A stretch of DNA of 64,000 bases from Sphingorhabdus sp. EL138. GTDB taxonomy: Bacteria; Pseudomonadota; Alphaproteobacteria; Sphingomonadales; Sphingomonadaceae. The position numbers and the translations under genes are program-made. Shown one piece after another: positions 1-9,916 of the stretch (positions are counted from its first letter, which is position 1; each line of letters starts with the position of its first letter). The notes beneath the pieces were generated by a model that worked only from the letters and a program-made list of their open reading frames with translations, was not told the DNA's origin and searched no databases. The stretch is from positions 558,001 through 622,000 of the forward strand of contig NZ_OGVD01000004.1 in NCBI RefSeq assembly GCF_900258045.1. The letters run 5' to 3'.

Positions 1-96
1 TGCTGGTAACTAAAATATAGTTATATCAGGAGGTTGATTGGCATATCTGCGGCTCTGGTTGCGTGCTATAGAGGCCCATGCTAGTCGCGCGCGCTT

Positions 97-135
97 GTCG
101 AAACAGATGTGCGGGGCTAGCGCAACCATTTCGAC
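97..135. repeat. inverted repeat in the kup leader
   Basis: A perfect 7-bp inverted repeat, GTCGAAA at 97-103 and TTTCGAC at 129-135, separated by 25 nt, lies just upstream of the potassium-transporter gene. It could form a leader hairpin or serve as a split operator. Nothing else is recognisable in bases 1-165, which carry no gene that I can support. A repeat this short can arise by chance. Confidence 0.3.
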
Positions 136-165
136 CCAATCAGGGGACCGCCAAAACGGCAATCA

Positions 166-2106
166 ATGTCTGAATCGACGTCACAACCGAAACGGAAACG
201 CAATCGCGTAATCCAGCCTCACGGGTCACGCCAAGAGGGCAGCGCAGTTGCAAAGCTGGCTGCTGGCGCGATCGGTATTGTGTTCGGCGATATCGGTACC
301 AGTCCGCTCTATGCTTTTCGCGAAACATTTGTCGGTGCCCACCCGCTTGAGCTGGACAAGATCCACGTGTTGGGTGTGGTTAGCCTGATTTTCTGGTCGA
401 TGACGCTGGTCGTTGCGATACAATATGTAACCATATTGATGCGCGCAGACAACAAGGGGCAGGGCGGCAGTCTGGCTGTGGTTGCCTTGCTGTCCGGGGC
501 GTTACGACGATCAAAATTCGGCTGGGTAGCGATACTGCTGGGCGTTTTCGCCACCTCGTTATTTTACGGCGACAGCATGATCACACCGGCGATTTCGGTT
601 TTGTCAGCTGTTGAAGGGCTGACGGTGGTCAATAGCGGCCTGCAGCCCATGGTTATTCCGATTGCGGTGGGATTGCTGGTCTTCCTGTTTGTCATTCAGT
701 CACGGGGAACCGCAAAAATCGGCGCTCTATTTGCACCCGTGATGTTCGTTTATTTCACCGTCATCGCGATTTTGGGACTGACGCAAATATTCCATACACC
801 CGAAATACTGCTCGCGTTGAACCCTTGGTATGCTGTTCAATTCTTCTTGATCGATGGTTTCAAGGCTTTTCTGGCTTTGGGCTCGGTTGTGTTGGCCGTG
901 ACTGGTTCTGCGGCATTATTTGCGGATATGGGGCATTTCGGCCGCAAACCTATGCGTATTGCGTGGTTTGGCTTCGTGATGCCGGCCTTGTTGTGCAACT
1001 ATTTCGGCCAAGGCGCGATGATTATCGGATTGGATCAGGCAGGCGCCGAGGCGGCAATCCAGAACCCGTTTTTTCTGCTTGCTCCTGAAATGCTGCGCTT
1101 GCCATTGGTCATATTGGCGACCATGGCGACTTTCATTGCCAGTCAGGCAGTGATTTCCGGAGCATTTTCGGTCACGCATCAAGCGATCCAACTGGGCTTC
1201 ATCCCACGGCTTACAGTCAAGCATACCAGTGCTTCCGAAGCGGGGCAGATTTATATTCCAGTGATCAACTGGACTATCATGATCGCAGTTTTGATCTTGG
1301 TGCTTACGTTCCAGAGTTCAAGCAGTCTCGCGTCTGCCTACGGGATCGCGGTGACCGGCGCGATGCTTATTGATACCTGCTTGCTCGCTGTTCTGGTCTT
1401 CACCTTGTGGAAGTGGAAATGGTGGTATGCCGTTCCTCTGCTTGCCCTGTTCTTCCTTGTTGATGGTGCCTATTTTGCCGCAAACCTGACCAAGGTTCCG
1501 CAGGGCGGCTGGTTCCCGCTAATGGTCGGTGGTTTCGCCTTCCTGTTGCTGACGACCTGGGCCAAGGGACGCAAGATTATGCGGGAAAATATGGCAGAGG
1601 CGGCGATGCCGATTGAAATCTTCACCAAGTCTGCCAAGAACAGCGCAACCCGGGTTCCCGGAACGGCAATCTTCATGGCTTCGGCATCGGTCGGTGTTCC
1701 GTCCGCTTTGCTCCACAATATCAAACATAATAAAGTGGTTCACGAACGGGTGGTAATTTTGACCGTCAACATCAAAGATGTGCCCTATGTGGAATCGGAA
1801 AAACGCATAGAGGTTAAAGATCTCGGCGATGGTTTTTATCGACTCATTCTGAACTATGGTTTCATGCAGGAAACGGATGTCCCGGCGGCTCTTAAAAAGG
1901 TCAAGGAATGCGGTATGGACTTCGACATGATGACCACCAGTTTCTTCCTTTCGCGGCAGACATTGTTGCCTTCAGAGAGGCCAAAGATGATGATCTGGCG
2001 AGAAAAAATATTCGCATGGATGCTGCGCAATGCGGCAACCGCTATGGAATTTTTCAAGCTTCCCAGCAACCGAGTGGTAGAGCTGGGTAGTCAGATGGAA
2101 ATCTGA
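166..2106 (+). CDS. kup: Kup-family potassium uptake transporter
   Basis: An inner-membrane K+ uptake protein of the KUP/HAK/KT family, which takes up K+ probably with protons. The 646-residue length is normal for the family. The N-terminal signature [10 protein letters not shown] is at residues 41-50, preceded by a basic cytoplasmic tail. About twelve hydrophobic segments follow up to residue ~450, and then a cytoplasmic C-terminal domain. The ATG at 166 is the first in frame and lacks a strong ribosome site. The gene is convergent with the next one, with only 2 nt between the stop codons. The family call is very safe; the ion specificity is inferred from the family. Confidence 0.95.
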   Translation: MSESTSQPKRKRNRVIQPHGSRQEGSAVAKLAAGAIGIVFGDIGTSPLYAFRETFVGAHPLELDKIHVLGVVSLIFWSMTLVVAIQYVTILMRADNKGQGGSLAVVALLSGALRRSKFGWVAILLGVFATSLFYGDSMITPAISVLSAVEGLTVVNSGLQPMVIPIAVGLLVFLFVIQSRGTAKIGALFAPVMFVYFTVIAILGLTQIFHTPEILLALNPWYAVQFFLIDGFKAFLALGSVVLAVTGSAALFADMGHFGRKPMRIAWFGFVMPALLCNYFGQGAMIIGLDQAGAEAAIQNPFFLLAPEMLRLPLVILATMATFIASQAVISGAFSVTHQAIQLGFIPRLTVKHTSASEAGQIYIPVINWTIMIAVLILVLTFQSSSSLASAYGIAVTGAMLIDTCLLAVLVFTLWKWKWWYAVPLLALFFLVDGAYFAANLTKVPQGGWFPLMVGGFAFLLLTTWAKGRKIMRENMAEAAMPIEIFTKSAKNSATRVPGTAIFMASASVGVPSALLHNIKHNKVVHERVVILTVNIKDVPYVESEKRIEVKDLGDGFYRLILNYGFMQETDVPAALKKVKECGMDFDMMTTSFFLSRQTLLPSERPKMMIWREKIFAWMLRNAATAMEFFKLPSNRVVELGSQMEI

Positions 2107-2108
2107 CT

Positions 2109-2729
2109 CTAGGCTCGAAGTTCGAAAATCAAATTTGTCCACCAGACACCTGCGGCTTTATTGGTTGCCTGAATGGATTCAGAGTGTTCGTTGTAAAGCG
2201 GAACAAGCTGATTATGTGCAGCTAGTCTAATTGTCTCTTCGGCCGAGACCGCAAACATTCTCCTGCCGTCGGGGACAGGGCCGTGCCTCACGGAAATAAA
2301 AAGGCGGGCATTTTTACTAAGTAGTGCAGCGACTGCTTTCATCGCCACTTCCCTCTGATCTTCATCCAAGTGCATCCACACGGCGTTGATCATTATGAAA
2401 TTGAATGTCTCGCCCAGTTTCCTGACATTCTGGAGATCGGGCAAGCTGTCGTCCAACCATCGGATTGTCGGCGAGCGATGAAGTCTGATGGCTCCTTCTC
2501 GCATTTCTTTGGTTGGTTCGGCCGCTACGACGTCATGTCCCTTCTTATCAAACCAGGCTGCGTCTCGTCCGGTGCCCGAACCAATATCCAATATTTTACT
2601 GGGTATCCGAGGGAAGTGATCGATGGCCGTTGCATAACTCTCTTCAAACGAGAGTCTTTCATATTGCTCCAGGAGAAAAGGAGCCTGTTTGGCATAGCCT
2701 TCGGTGCCGCTAACAACACAGTTTTTCAT
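2109..2729 (-). CDS. class I SAM-dependent methyltransferase, substrate unknown
   Basis: A small cytoplasmic methyltransferase of 206 residues with the Rossmann motif ILDIGSGTGRDAAWF near residue 45 and an acidic post-motif EPTKEM. The frame stays open upstream to 2864. I chose the ATG at 2729 because the protein family normally starts close to the methyltransferase fold and because the longer form would run into the rpiB start region. The gene stands alone on the minus strand between kup (convergent) and rpiB (divergent), so context gives no substrate. The family is sure, the function unknown. Confidence 0.8.
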   Translation of the reverse strand: MKNCVVSGTEGYAKQAPFLLEQYERLSFEESYATAIDHFPRIPSKILDIGSGTGRDAAWFDKKGHDVVAAEPTKEMREGAIRLHRSPTIRWLDDSLPDLQNVRKLGETFNFIMINAVWMHLDEDQREVAMKAVAALLSKNARLFISVRHGPVPDGRRMFAVSAEETIRLAAHNQLVPLYNEHSESIQATNKAAGVWWTNLIFELRA

Positions 2730-2869
2730 ATATGACAGTCTCTTGTGAACCGCCGCCCTTGTCCATCGTAAATTAATCGCCAGCAAGGGCAATATTTGGT
2801 GGCGCATAAGGATAACGTCTACTAGATAGCGGGCATTCGATTCTTGTCTGGATATTGAGGACAAAGCTT

Positions 2870-3319
2870 ATGCGTATTGCCATTGCTTCTGATCATGCAG
2901 CTATCGACATGAAAGTCGCTTTGGTGGAGTGGCTTGCTGAGGCCGGGCATGAAGTTGACGATCTGGGTCCAATGACGACGGACAGCGTCGATTATCCTGA
3001 TTATGGCTATAAACTCGCCGATGCCATTGCATCGGGAAGTGCGGAGCGCGGTGTTGCCTTGTGTGGTTCCGGGATCGGCATATCCATTGCCGTCAATCGT
3101 AATCCGGCTTGCCGCTGCGCTCTGGTCTCTGAAGGCCTCTCAGCGAAACTGTCTCGCGAGCATAATGACGCGAATGTTATCGCCATGGGTGCGCGTCTGG
3201 TTGGTATCGAGATGGCAAAAGACTGTCTAAGCAATTTCTTGAACACCGAATTTGGCGGAGACAGGCATCAACGCCGCGTCGACAAATTGTCCGCACCACA
3301 GACCGAAGGAGCAGCGTAA
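2870..3319 (+). CDS. rpiB: ribose-5-phosphate isomerase B
   Basis: It interconverts ribose 5-phosphate and ribulose 5-phosphate in the pentose phosphate pathway (RpiB/LacAB family). The protein has 149 residues and begins with MRIAIASDH. The catalytic cysteine is Cys65 in ALCGSGIG, and the [15 protein letters not shown] block near residue 100 carries the second conserved region. The start is the ATG at 2870, nine bases after a GAGG; a TTG five codons earlier is less likely. The stop overlaps the glyA start by one base (TAATG), so the two are probably translationally coupled. Confidence 0.93.
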   Translation: MRIAIASDHAAIDMKVALVEWLAEAGHEVDDLGPMTTDSVDYPDYGYKLADAIASGSAERGVALCGSGIGISIAVNRNPACRCALVSEGLSAKLSREHNDANVIAMGARLVGIEMAKDCLSNFLNTEFGGDRHQRRVDKLSAPQTEGAA

Positions 3320-4626
3320 TGAGTAATGTCGCAGATATACAGGATATCCGTCCGACCGGGTTTTTCGATTTTTCGGTGGATGAGAGTGATCCCGCGGTCG
3401 CCGGTGCAATCAATGCGGAATTGTCGCGCCAGCAAAATCAGATCGAGTTGATTGCTTCTGAGAACATCGTTTCCAAGGCCGTTTTGCAGGCACAAGGCTC
3501 CGTATTCACCAACAAATATGCAGAAGGCTATCCGGGACGCCGCTATTATCAGGGCTGTGCGCCATCTGATGATGTTGAAACACTTGCCATCGAGCGGGCG
3601 AAACAGCTGTTCAATTGTGGCTTTGCCAATGTTCAGCCGCATTCAGGGGCACAAGCAAACGGCGCTGTGATGCTCGCGTTGACCAAACCGGGCGATACCA
3701 TTCTTGGTATGTCTCTCGATGCGGGTGGCCATTTGACGCATGGCGCGAAGCCCGCGCAATCGGGCAAATGGTTCAATGCTGTCCAATATGGCGTCAACGA
3801 GGACGATCATCTGATCAACTATGCGGAAGTCGAAGCGCTGGCCAAAGAGCATCAGCCGAAGCTGATTATCGCTGGTGGTTCTGCCTATCCGCGCCAAATC
3901 GATTTTGCCAGGTTCCGTGAGATTGCAGATGCGGTCGGCGCGATCTTCATGGTCGATATGGCCCATTTCGCTGGCTTGGTCGCAGCTGGCTATCATCCTA
4001 GCCCACTAGAATTTGCAGATGTGGTCACGACCACCACGCACAAGACTTTGCGTGGTCCACGTGGCGGTCTGGTACTCACCAATGATGAAGCCATTGCGAA
4101 GAAAATAAACTCGGCGGTTTTCCCGGGTCTGCAAGGTGGTCCGCTAATGCATGTCATCGCCGCCAAAGCGGTCGCATTTGGCGAAGCGTTGCGCCCTGAA
4201 TTTGCCAGCTATTCTTCCGCTGTCATCGAAAATGCCAAAATATTGGCGGCGCGCTTAAAGGAACGCGGCGCCAATCTGGTTGCTGGCGGTACAGATACGC
4301 ACCTTGCTCTTATTGATCTCTCACCGCTTGGTATCACCGGCCGCGATGCCGATGAAGCACTGGAGCGTTCTGGTATTACCTGCAATAAGAACAGCATTCC
4401 CAACGACCCGCAGCCGCCGATGAAAACCAGCGGCATTCGTGTTGGTTCACCGGCAGGTACAACCCGAGGCTTTGGCCCGGCGGAGTTCCAGATGATTGGT
4501 GACATGGTTGCTGACGTACTTGATAGCTTGCGTGAAAAAGGAGAAGGCGGTGATCCGGCTGTTGAAGCCGATGTCCGTCAGCGCGTTGAAGAGCTATGCT
4601 CTCGTTTTCCAATTTACCCTGAATAG
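3319..4626 (+). CDS. glyA: serine hydroxymethyltransferase
   Basis: A PLP enzyme converting serine and tetrahydrofolate to glycine and methylene-tetrahydrofolate, the main one-carbon source of the cell. Its 435 residues are close to the usual length. The PLP lysine is about residue 242 within [14 protein letters not shown], and the family block [14 protein letters not shown] is near residue 68. It starts in a TAATG overlap with rpiB and is followed 15 nt later by nrdR, the usual alphaproteobacterial order. Cytoplasmic, expected to be a homodimer or tetramer. Confidence 0.97.
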   Translation: MSNVADIQDIRPTGFFDFSVDESDPAVAGAINAELSRQQNQIELIASENIVSKAVLQAQGSVFTNKYAEGYPGRRYYQGCAPSDDVETLAIERAKQLFNCGFANVQPHSGAQANGAVMLALTKPGDTILGMSLDAGGHLTHGAKPAQSGKWFNAVQYGVNEDDHLINYAEVEALAKEHQPKLIIAGGSAYPRQIDFARFREIADAVGAIFMVDMAHFAGLVAAGYHPSPLEFADVVTTTTHKTLRGPRGGLVLTNDEAIAKKINSAVFPGLQGGPLMHVIAAKAVAFGEALRPEFASYSSAVIENAKILAARLKERGANLVAGGTDTHLALIDLSPLGITGRDADEALERSGITCNKNSIPNDPQPPMKTSGIRVGSPAGTTRGFGPAEFQMIGDMVADVLDSLREKGEGGDPAVEADVRQRVEELCSRFPIYPE

Positions 4627-4641
4627 GCGAAACGGACCGTT

Positions 4642-5118
4642 ATGCGTTGTCCCTTTTGTGCCCATGATGACAGTCAGGTAAAAGATAGCCGGCCCACCGA
4701 AGATGGTACGACCATCCGGCGGCGGCGGCAATGCGAGGGGTGCGGCGCCCGTTTTACAACATTTGAACGGATACAGCTTCGCGAGATCACAGTGGTAAAA
4801 AGCGAAGACCGCCGCGAGACGTTTGACCGGTCCAAGATCGATTTGTCCGTGTCTCTGGCTTGCCGCAAGCGCGGGATTGCGCAGGAGCAGATGGATCAAC
4901 TGGTGTCAGGTATTCAGCGACAGTTAGAAACTAGCGGAGAGAATGAAATCCCTTCCAAACGCATCGGCGAGATGGTCATGGAAGGCCTTAAGGGACTCGA
5001 TAGCGTTGCCTATATCCGCTTTGCATCGGTCTATAAGGACTTTACCGAGGCCAAGGATTTTGAGGAATTCGCCGGCAGCGTGAAAGATGTGGGTATCGGC
5101 GATACCAGCGGCAAATGA
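4642..5118 (+). CDS. nrdR: transcriptional repressor NrdR
   Basis: An ATP/dATP-sensing repressor of ribonucleotide reductase genes. The 158-residue protein has an N-terminal zinc ribbon (Cys3, Cys6, Cys31, Cys34) with the RRRRQCEGC block, and then an ATP-cone domain starting near residue 46. Position after glyA and before an RNA methyltransferase matches the common alphaproteobacterial arrangement. The stop overlaps the next start as ATGA at 5115-5118. I found no obvious NrdR boxes in this window; its target genes are elsewhere. Confidence 0.96.
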   Translation: MRCPFCAHDDSQVKDSRPTEDGTTIRRRRQCEGCGARFTTFERIQLREITVVKSEDRRETFDRSKIDLSVSLACRKRGIAQEQMDQLVSGIQRQLETSGENEIPSKRIGEMVMEGLKGLDSVAYIRFASVYKDFTEAKDFEEFAGSVKDVGIGDTSGK

Positions 5119-5846
5119 GTACCGGCAAGCCGATCATCATTCTGGTGAAGCCACAGCTGGGTGAGAATATTGGCAAGGCGGCCCGGGCTATGCTGAATTT
5201 CGGGCTCACCGACATGCGGATCGTGGATCCTCGTGACGGCTGGCCCAATCCATCAGCTGGACCCACTGCTGCGGGCGCAGACAGTGTGTTGGAGGCCGCT
5301 CAGGTTTTCGAGACTACCGCCGAAGCGGTGGCGGATTGTTCGCATGTCTATGCCACTACGGTTCGTAAACGCGGTATGACCAAAGAAGTGCTGACCCCTG
5401 CAGCGGCGGCGGAAGACATAGCATTCGCCAGTGGTAAATGCGCGATATTATTCGGCCCGGAACGGTCCGGTCTGGAACTGGTCGATGTCGAACTCGCCCG
5501 CAAGATCATCACCGTGCCGATAAACCCGGAATTCGGATCGCTCAATCTGGCTCAAGCGGTTATTTTAGTCGCCTATGAGTTGTCGAAACTGGGTGACGGC
5601 GAAACCGTGCAGCCGACAATTGAGACAAAAAAGCGCGAACCGGCCCCGCAAATCGAACTGGACCGCTTTTACGAACATCTGGAACGGGCGCTGGAAGAGG
5701 CCGGGTATTTCTATCCGCCTGATCGTGCACCAGCGACGAAGGTGACGCTCCGCAATATGATCACCAAGCCGGCGTGGACCAATGAAGAAGTGCAAACCTG
5801 GCGCGGCGTTATCAGCTCTCTGGAAAAGCCATTTGTGAAAAAATGA
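5115..5846 (+). CDS. trmJ: tRNA 2'-O-methyltransferase, TrmJ type (SPOUT family)
   Basis: A SPOUT-fold RNA methyltransferase expected to methylate the 2'-OH of nucleotide 32 in the tRNA anticodon loop. The 243-residue protein has the family motifs NxG near residue 18-30 ([16 protein letters not shown]), FGPERSGL at 113-120 and [14 protein letters not shown] at 136-149, which build the knotted SAM site. An alpha-helical C-terminal extension follows. It is coupled to nrdR by an ATGA overlap. TrmJ is the best fit; other TrmH-type paralogues are less likely because of the PEFGSLNL block. Confidence 0.88.
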   Translation: MSTGKPIIILVKPQLGENIGKAARAMLNFGLTDMRIVDPRDGWPNPSAGPTAAGADSVLEAAQVFETTAEAVADCSHVYATTVRKRGMTKEVLTPAAAAEDIAFASGKCAILFGPERSGLELVDVELARKIITVPINPEFGSLNLAQAVILVAYELSKLGDGETVQPTIETKKREPAPQIELDRFYEHLERALEEAGYFYPPDRAPATKVTLRNMITKPAWTNEEVQTWRGVISSLEKPFVKK

Positions 5847-5858
5847 GGTTTTGACTGA

Positions 5859-6170
5859 TCAGCTGTCTCGCATCTGATCCCATTTTTCGAGCTCATAGCT
5901 GATCGACGTTTCTATCAGCATTTCCCAAATCGCGGCCATGGTCGGAACCGGAATGCCTGCGCTAATGGCAAGCTGTTTCACATTTTCCAGAACCTTTGCT
6001 TTTCGTCCCTCGTCACGCACAGCGGTGCGATCCTGTTTGATCCGCGCAGCGGCGTCCATGCAGGCAAAGCGCTGGGTCATCAGGGCGATAAGTTCGCCGT
6101 CAATTCGGTCCACTTGTTCGCGGACATCTGTCATGGTTTCCATTGGAGGAAGCGTCGTCGTTTCTGTCAT
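5859..6170 (-). CDS. chorismate mutase, AroQ type
   Basis: A small all-helical chorismate mutase of 103 residues that would convert chorismate to prephenate for phenylalanine and tyrosine synthesis. Visible features are the N-terminal helix REQVDRIDGELIALMTQRF, then AARIKQDRTAVRDEGRK, which carries the substrate-binding arginine and lysine positions, and the closing helix. I chose the ATG at 6170, with AAGG about ten bases upstream; a GTG at 6197 would add nine residues. The family also includes isochorismate-pyruvate lyases, which cannot be excluded. It is a single gene, convergent with trmJ. Confidence 0.85.
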   Translation of the reverse strand: MTETTTLPPMETMTDVREQVDRIDGELIALMTQRFACMDAAARIKQDRTAVRDEGRKAKVLENVKQLAISAGIPVPTMAAIWEMLIETSISYELEKWDQMRDS

Positions 6171-6249
6171 GTCAGCGCCTTTAATCACTGCGACCACCCA
6201 AGTCGAGTAATGATGGGGATTTTGGAGCGATTTTTAGGGCTGCAGATGC

Positions 6250-6278
6250 TTGACAATCGCGCACTAGATCGTCATAGG
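6250..6278 (+). promoter_or_regulatory. possible sigma-70 promoter for rpsD
   Basis: A perfect TTGACA lies at 6250-6255. A weak -10 candidate (CATAGG) sits 17 nt downstream at 6273-6278, in the 219-nt gap before the ribosomal protein gene. The -10 is poor, so the call rests mostly on the -35 and on position. Confidence 0.3.
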
Positions 6279-6389
6279 CCGCGTCTTGCAATTGGCTCCG
6301 CACCCCGGTGAAGCGGTAGCCGCGTGAATCCAAGCGGATTTTCGGTGCATTCCGGGACGAATTGAAACAGCAAATTAGGAGTCAGTGAA

Positions 6390-7004
6390 ATGACAAAGCG
6401 TACCAGCTCGAAATATAAACTTGATCGCCGTATGGGCGAAAATATTTGGGGTCGCCCCAAATCACCCGTCAATCGCCGCGACTACGGCCCTGGTCAGCAT
6501 GGTCAGCGCCGCAAAGGCAAACTGTCTGACTACGGCATTCAACTGCGCGCCAAGCAAAAGCTGAAAGGCTATTATGGCGACGTAACCGAGAAACAGTTCA
6601 AGCGTGCTTATAAAGAAGCATCGAGCATGAAAGGCGATACCAGCCAGAACCTGATCGGCCTGCTGGAACAGCGTTTGGACATGGTTGTTTACCGCGCCAA
6701 ATTCGCTCCAACCATCTTTGCTGCTCGCCAACTGGTTAGCCATGGCCACATTCGCGTCAACGACGTTAAATGTAATGTTGCTTCGCGCAAAGTGCAGCCA
6801 AATGATGTTGTTTCGCTGAGCGATAAAGCAAAAGAAATGCTGCTGGTTATCGAGGCACAGAGCCTGCCAGAGCGCGAAATTCCTGAATATGTCACGCCGG
6901 ACGGCACTGACAAAGTAACCTATGTTCGCGTGCCAACGCTGGACGAAGTGCCTTATCCGGTGACGATGGAACCAAATCTGGTTGTCGAGTTTTACTCACG
7001 CTAA
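6390..7004 (+). CDS. rpsD: 30S ribosomal protein S4
   Basis: A primary 16S rRNA-binding protein of the small subunit, needed early in 30S assembly and for decoding fidelity. The 204-residue protein has the S4 N-terminal region ([21 protein letters not shown]) and the RNA-binding S4 domain [18 protein letters not shown] starting near residue 92. It ends VEFYSR, as usual for the family. AGGAG lies before the ATG at 6390. It stands alone rather than in the main ribosomal operon, which is common in alphaproteobacteria, and is closed by the hairpin terminator immediately downstream. Confidence 0.98.
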   Translation: MTKRTSSKYKLDRRMGENIWGRPKSPVNRRDYGPGQHGQRRKGKLSDYGIQLRAKQKLKGYYGDVTEKQFKRAYKEASSMKGDTSQNLIGLLEQRLDMVVYRAKFAPTIFAARQLVSHGHIRVNDVKCNVASRKVQPNDVVSLSDKAKEMLLVIEAQSLPEREIPEYVTPDGTDKVTYVRVPTLDEVPYPVTMEPNLVVEFYSR

Positions 7005-7023
7005 CTGTTTCCAAGAGGTTTTC

Positions 7024-7057
7024 AAAAAAGGCGGTCTGAGAAGGCCGCCTTTTTTAT
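7024..7057 (+). terminator. rho-independent terminator after rpsD
   Basis: The stem GGCGGTCT (7030-7037) pairs with AGGCCGCC (7042-7049) with one G-U wobble around a GAGA tetraloop. It is flanked by six A residues before and a T tract after (7050-7055). The A tract can pair with the T tract, so termination on the other strand is also possible. It sits 20 nt after the rpsD stop. Confidence 0.92.
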
Positions 7058-7151
7058 TTAAGCGCCGGCAAAACCTTGCGCCAGATCAAGGACGCTGCCA
7101 GTAGTAACAATAGACATTAGTTTGATGATTAAATTTGGATGAGGATCTGAA

Positions 7152-8831
7152 ATGCAAAAGAAATGGTTTGCCCTTGCGCTGATACCGGCGCTGGCTTTGG
7201 CGTCTTGCGTAATACAGGTAGATGACGCCGAAAACGCTGCCCCACTGCCAGAGGTCGCTGCACCGGAATTATCGGTCGATACGATGCGCGACATTACGCG
7301 GGAGCTTTCCTCTGATGCCTTTGAAGGACGTGCACCGGGCACTATTGGTGAAGAAAAAACGCTTGCTTTGTTGACCAAAGAATTTGCCGAAGCCGGTTTG
7401 AAGCCAGGCAACGGTGATAGCTGGTTTCAGGATGTTCCGTTGGTCGAGATAGAAGCGAAAAACGTATCCGACCTGACGATCAAGGGCGGCACTAGCGACA
7501 TCAGCTTCAAATATGGTCCCGAGATGGTCATCACCTCCTATCAGGAACAGCCGAAAATTGAGTTGTCGGATAGCGAGATGGTTTTTGTCGGCTACGGCAT
7601 TAACGCGCCTGAGCGCGAGTGGAATGACTATGAAGGCGTGGATGTAAAAGGGAAAACGGTCGTCATTTTGGTGAATGATCCCGACTTCGGTACCGAAAGC
7701 CTGGAAGGTGATTTTGGCGGCCGGGCGATGACCTATTATGGACGCTGGACCTATAAATATGAGGAAGCGGCGCGTCAGGGCGCGGCTGCAGCTTTGATCA
7801 TTCATGACACGGCTCCGGCGGCTTATGGCTGGAATGTTGTGGAATCAAGTTGGAGTGGACCGCAATTTTATGCGCAGTCAGCCAATGGTGGCGCTGATCA
7901 GACAAAGGCCAATGGTTGGGTTCAGAAGGATGTAGCTGCAGAGATTTTTGCCAGTGCCGGACAGGATCTCGACGCGATGATGGCTGCCGCGAAGAACAAG
8001 GATTTCAAGGCCGTACCGTTGGGCGTGACCGCATCCATGTCTTTTGAAAACGATATCAGTAGAATGAACAGCAAGAATGTCATCGGCATGATCAAGGGTA
8101 AGACCCGACCTGATGAATATGTACTTTATACAGCGCATTGGGATCATCTGGGGCGCTGCAAACCCGCCCCGGACGGTGATGATATCTGCAACGGCGCAGT
8201 GGATAATGCGACGGGAACGGCTGCCCTGGTGGCTCTCGCCGAGGCGCATGTCAAAGCAGGCGCGCCGGATCGCAGCATATTGTTTCTGGCGGTGACGGCG
8301 GAAGAATCCGGCCTGCTCGGATCAAAATATTATGCCGAGAATCCAATCTATCCGCTCAACAAGACGGTTGGTGGTGTGAACATGGACGCCTTTGGCATGG
8401 CTGGCCCTGCAAAAAATGTCGTAGTGGTTGGCAAAGGCAAATCGCAACTCGATCGCTATCTGGAAGGTGCGTTGACCGTTGACGGGCGAACTGCCGAAGC
8501 TGAGCCAACGCCTGAAAAAGGCTTTTACTATCGTTCCGACCACTTCAGCTTCGCGAAACTCGGCGTGCCGATGATTTATTTCGAAGGCGGTGAAGACCTT
8601 GTTGAAGGTGGCCGGGCCGCTGGTGAAGCGATCAGCCAGGATTATACCGAGAACAAGTACCATGGACCGAAAGACGAATTTGATCCGAACTGGAACTGGG
8701 ACGGCGTGATGGGTGATCTGAAGGTCTATTATACCGTTGCTAGAATGCTGGCGATGACCGAAGACTGGCCGAACTGGAATGAAGGCGACGAATTTCGTGA
8801 TATCCGTGACAAGAGTCGCGCCGGGGTCTGA
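7152..8831 (+). CDS. M28-family metallopeptidase, predicted lipoprotein
   Basis: An exported zinc aminopeptidase-like protein of 559 residues. The signal peptide ends in a lipobox (LASC, Cys19), so it is probably anchored to a membrane facing the periplasm. The middle part, about residues 140-290, resembles a PA domain insert. The M28 metal ligands are all visible: His in TAHWDHLG, Asp in NGAVDNATG, Glu in TAEESGLLG, Asp in VNMDAF and His in KYHGPKDEFD. A related copy lies at 20023-21537. The probable role is degradation of peptides outside the cytoplasm; the substrate is unknown. Confidence 0.9.
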   Translation: MQKKWFALALIPALALASCVIQVDDAENAAPLPEVAAPELSVDTMRDITRELSSDAFEGRAPGTIGEEKTLALLTKEFAEAGLKPGNGDSWFQDVPLVEIEAKNVSDLTIKGGTSDISFKYGPEMVITSYQEQPKIELSDSEMVFVGYGINAPEREWNDYEGVDVKGKTVVILVNDPDFGTESLEGDFGGRAMTYYGRWTYKYEEAARQGAAAALIIHDTAPAAYGWNVVESSWSGPQFYAQSANGGADQTKANGWVQKDVAAEIFASAGQDLDAMMAAAKNKDFKAVPLGVTASMSFENDISRMNSKNVIGMIKGKTRPDEYVLYTAHWDHLGRCKPAPDGDDICNGAVDNATGTAALVALAEAHVKAGAPDRSILFLAVTAEESGLLGSKYYAENPIYPLNKTVGGVNMDAFGMAGPAKNVVVVGKGKSQLDRYLEGALTVDGRTAEAEPTPEKGFYYRSDHFSFAKLGVPMIYFEGGEDLVEGGRAAGEAISQDYTENKYHGPKDEFDPNWNWDGVMGDLKVYYTVARMLAMTEDWPNWNEGDEFRDIRDKSRAGV

Positions 8832-8850
8832 TCTCTAACCGCTTGCATAT

Positions 8851-9828
8851 ATGATGAGATGGCCAGCCGAATGGGAGCCGCATGAAGCGGTCTGGATCGG
8901 CTTTCCGGGCAATCCGAATGAATGGGCTGAGCAATTGGCGGAGGCGCAGCATGAAGTTGCCGCCTTCGCCAATGCCGTTTGTGATAATGGCAATGGCGAG
9001 CAGGTCAGGCTTGTTTGCCGCGACTCCGGCGATGCCACACGAGCGTCCAAACTGGTTCATCATAATATCGAAATCATGCTCCAACCTTTTGGCGATATTT
9101 GGTTGCGTGATACCGGGCCGATAGTGACGGTTGGCATGGGTAGACAGGCCCATGACTTTGGCTTTAATGGCTGGGGTCGGAAGTTTGAAATGGCGGGCGA
9201 TCAGGATATCGGGCAGCGCCTTGCGACCGCTGCAGGACTGTCCGTTTGCCAGCATGATTGGATATTGGAAGGCGGTGCCATTGATGGAGATGGTGCTGGC
9301 CAGCTCATCACCACCGAACAGTGCCTGCTCAATCCCAATCGCAATCATAATATGAACAAGGATGAGGCGCGCCAGAAGTTACGGCAAGCGTTGAATATTG
9401 AGCATATTTTCTGGCTTGGTGATGGGTTGATCGCTGATCATACCGATGGCCATGTCGATAATCTGGCGCGCTTTGTAGCACCGGGGAAAGTCGCGATTCC
9501 GCAAACCAGTGACGCTGATGATCCCAATGCTGATATTTTTGACGAAGCGGCCAGTCGTGCAACTGCGGCTGGTCTTGACGTGATCCGCATCCCTTCGGTT
9601 GGCATGTATGAAATCAACGGTGACATTGCGCCTGCCAGCTACATGAATTTCTATATCGGAAACACCGTTGTTGTGGTGCCGCAATATGGAGCCGATTCTG
9701 ACGCGGCTGCTGTCGACTCTATTGCGGATTTATTTCCTGATCGCAAAGCCATCGGCCTTTCCAGCAAAGCGTTGCTGCATGGCGGCGGGAGCTTTCACTG
9801 TATCTCGCAGCAAATCCCCCAGACCTGA
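8851..9828 (+). CDS. aguA: agmatine deiminase
   Basis: It hydrolyses agmatine to N-carbamoylputrescine and ammonia, the first step of the arginine-decarboxylase route to putrescine. The 325-residue protein has the peptidylarginine-deiminase-type fold with WLRDTGPI, EGGAIDGDG, DGLIADHTDGHVDN (catalytic Asp and His) and the nucleophile Cys317 in GGGSFHC near the C-terminus. The start is ATG 8851 or the adjacent ATG 8854. The partner enzyme aguB is at 13669, four genes downstream on the same strand. Confidence 0.95.
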   Translation: MMRWPAEWEPHEAVWIGFPGNPNEWAEQLAEAQHEVAAFANAVCDNGNGEQVRLVCRDSGDATRASKLVHHNIEIMLQPFGDIWLRDTGPIVTVGMGRQAHDFGFNGWGRKFEMAGDQDIGQRLATAAGLSVCQHDWILEGGAIDGDGAGQLITTEQCLLNPNRNHNMNKDEARQKLRQALNIEHIFWLGDGLIADHTDGHVDNLARFVAPGKVAIPQTSDADDPNADIFDEAASRATAAGLDVIRIPSVGMYEINGDIAPASYMNFYIGNTVVVVPQYGADSDAAAVDSIADLFPDRKAIGLSSKALLHGGGSFHCISQQIPQT

Positions 9829-9916
9829 TTTTCTGTAACCTCAACCCGATTCAAACGAACTATGTTTGAGGGGAGCAAAATGCTAACCTCTTTCTGTATG
9901 ATTGAGGGGATCGCCG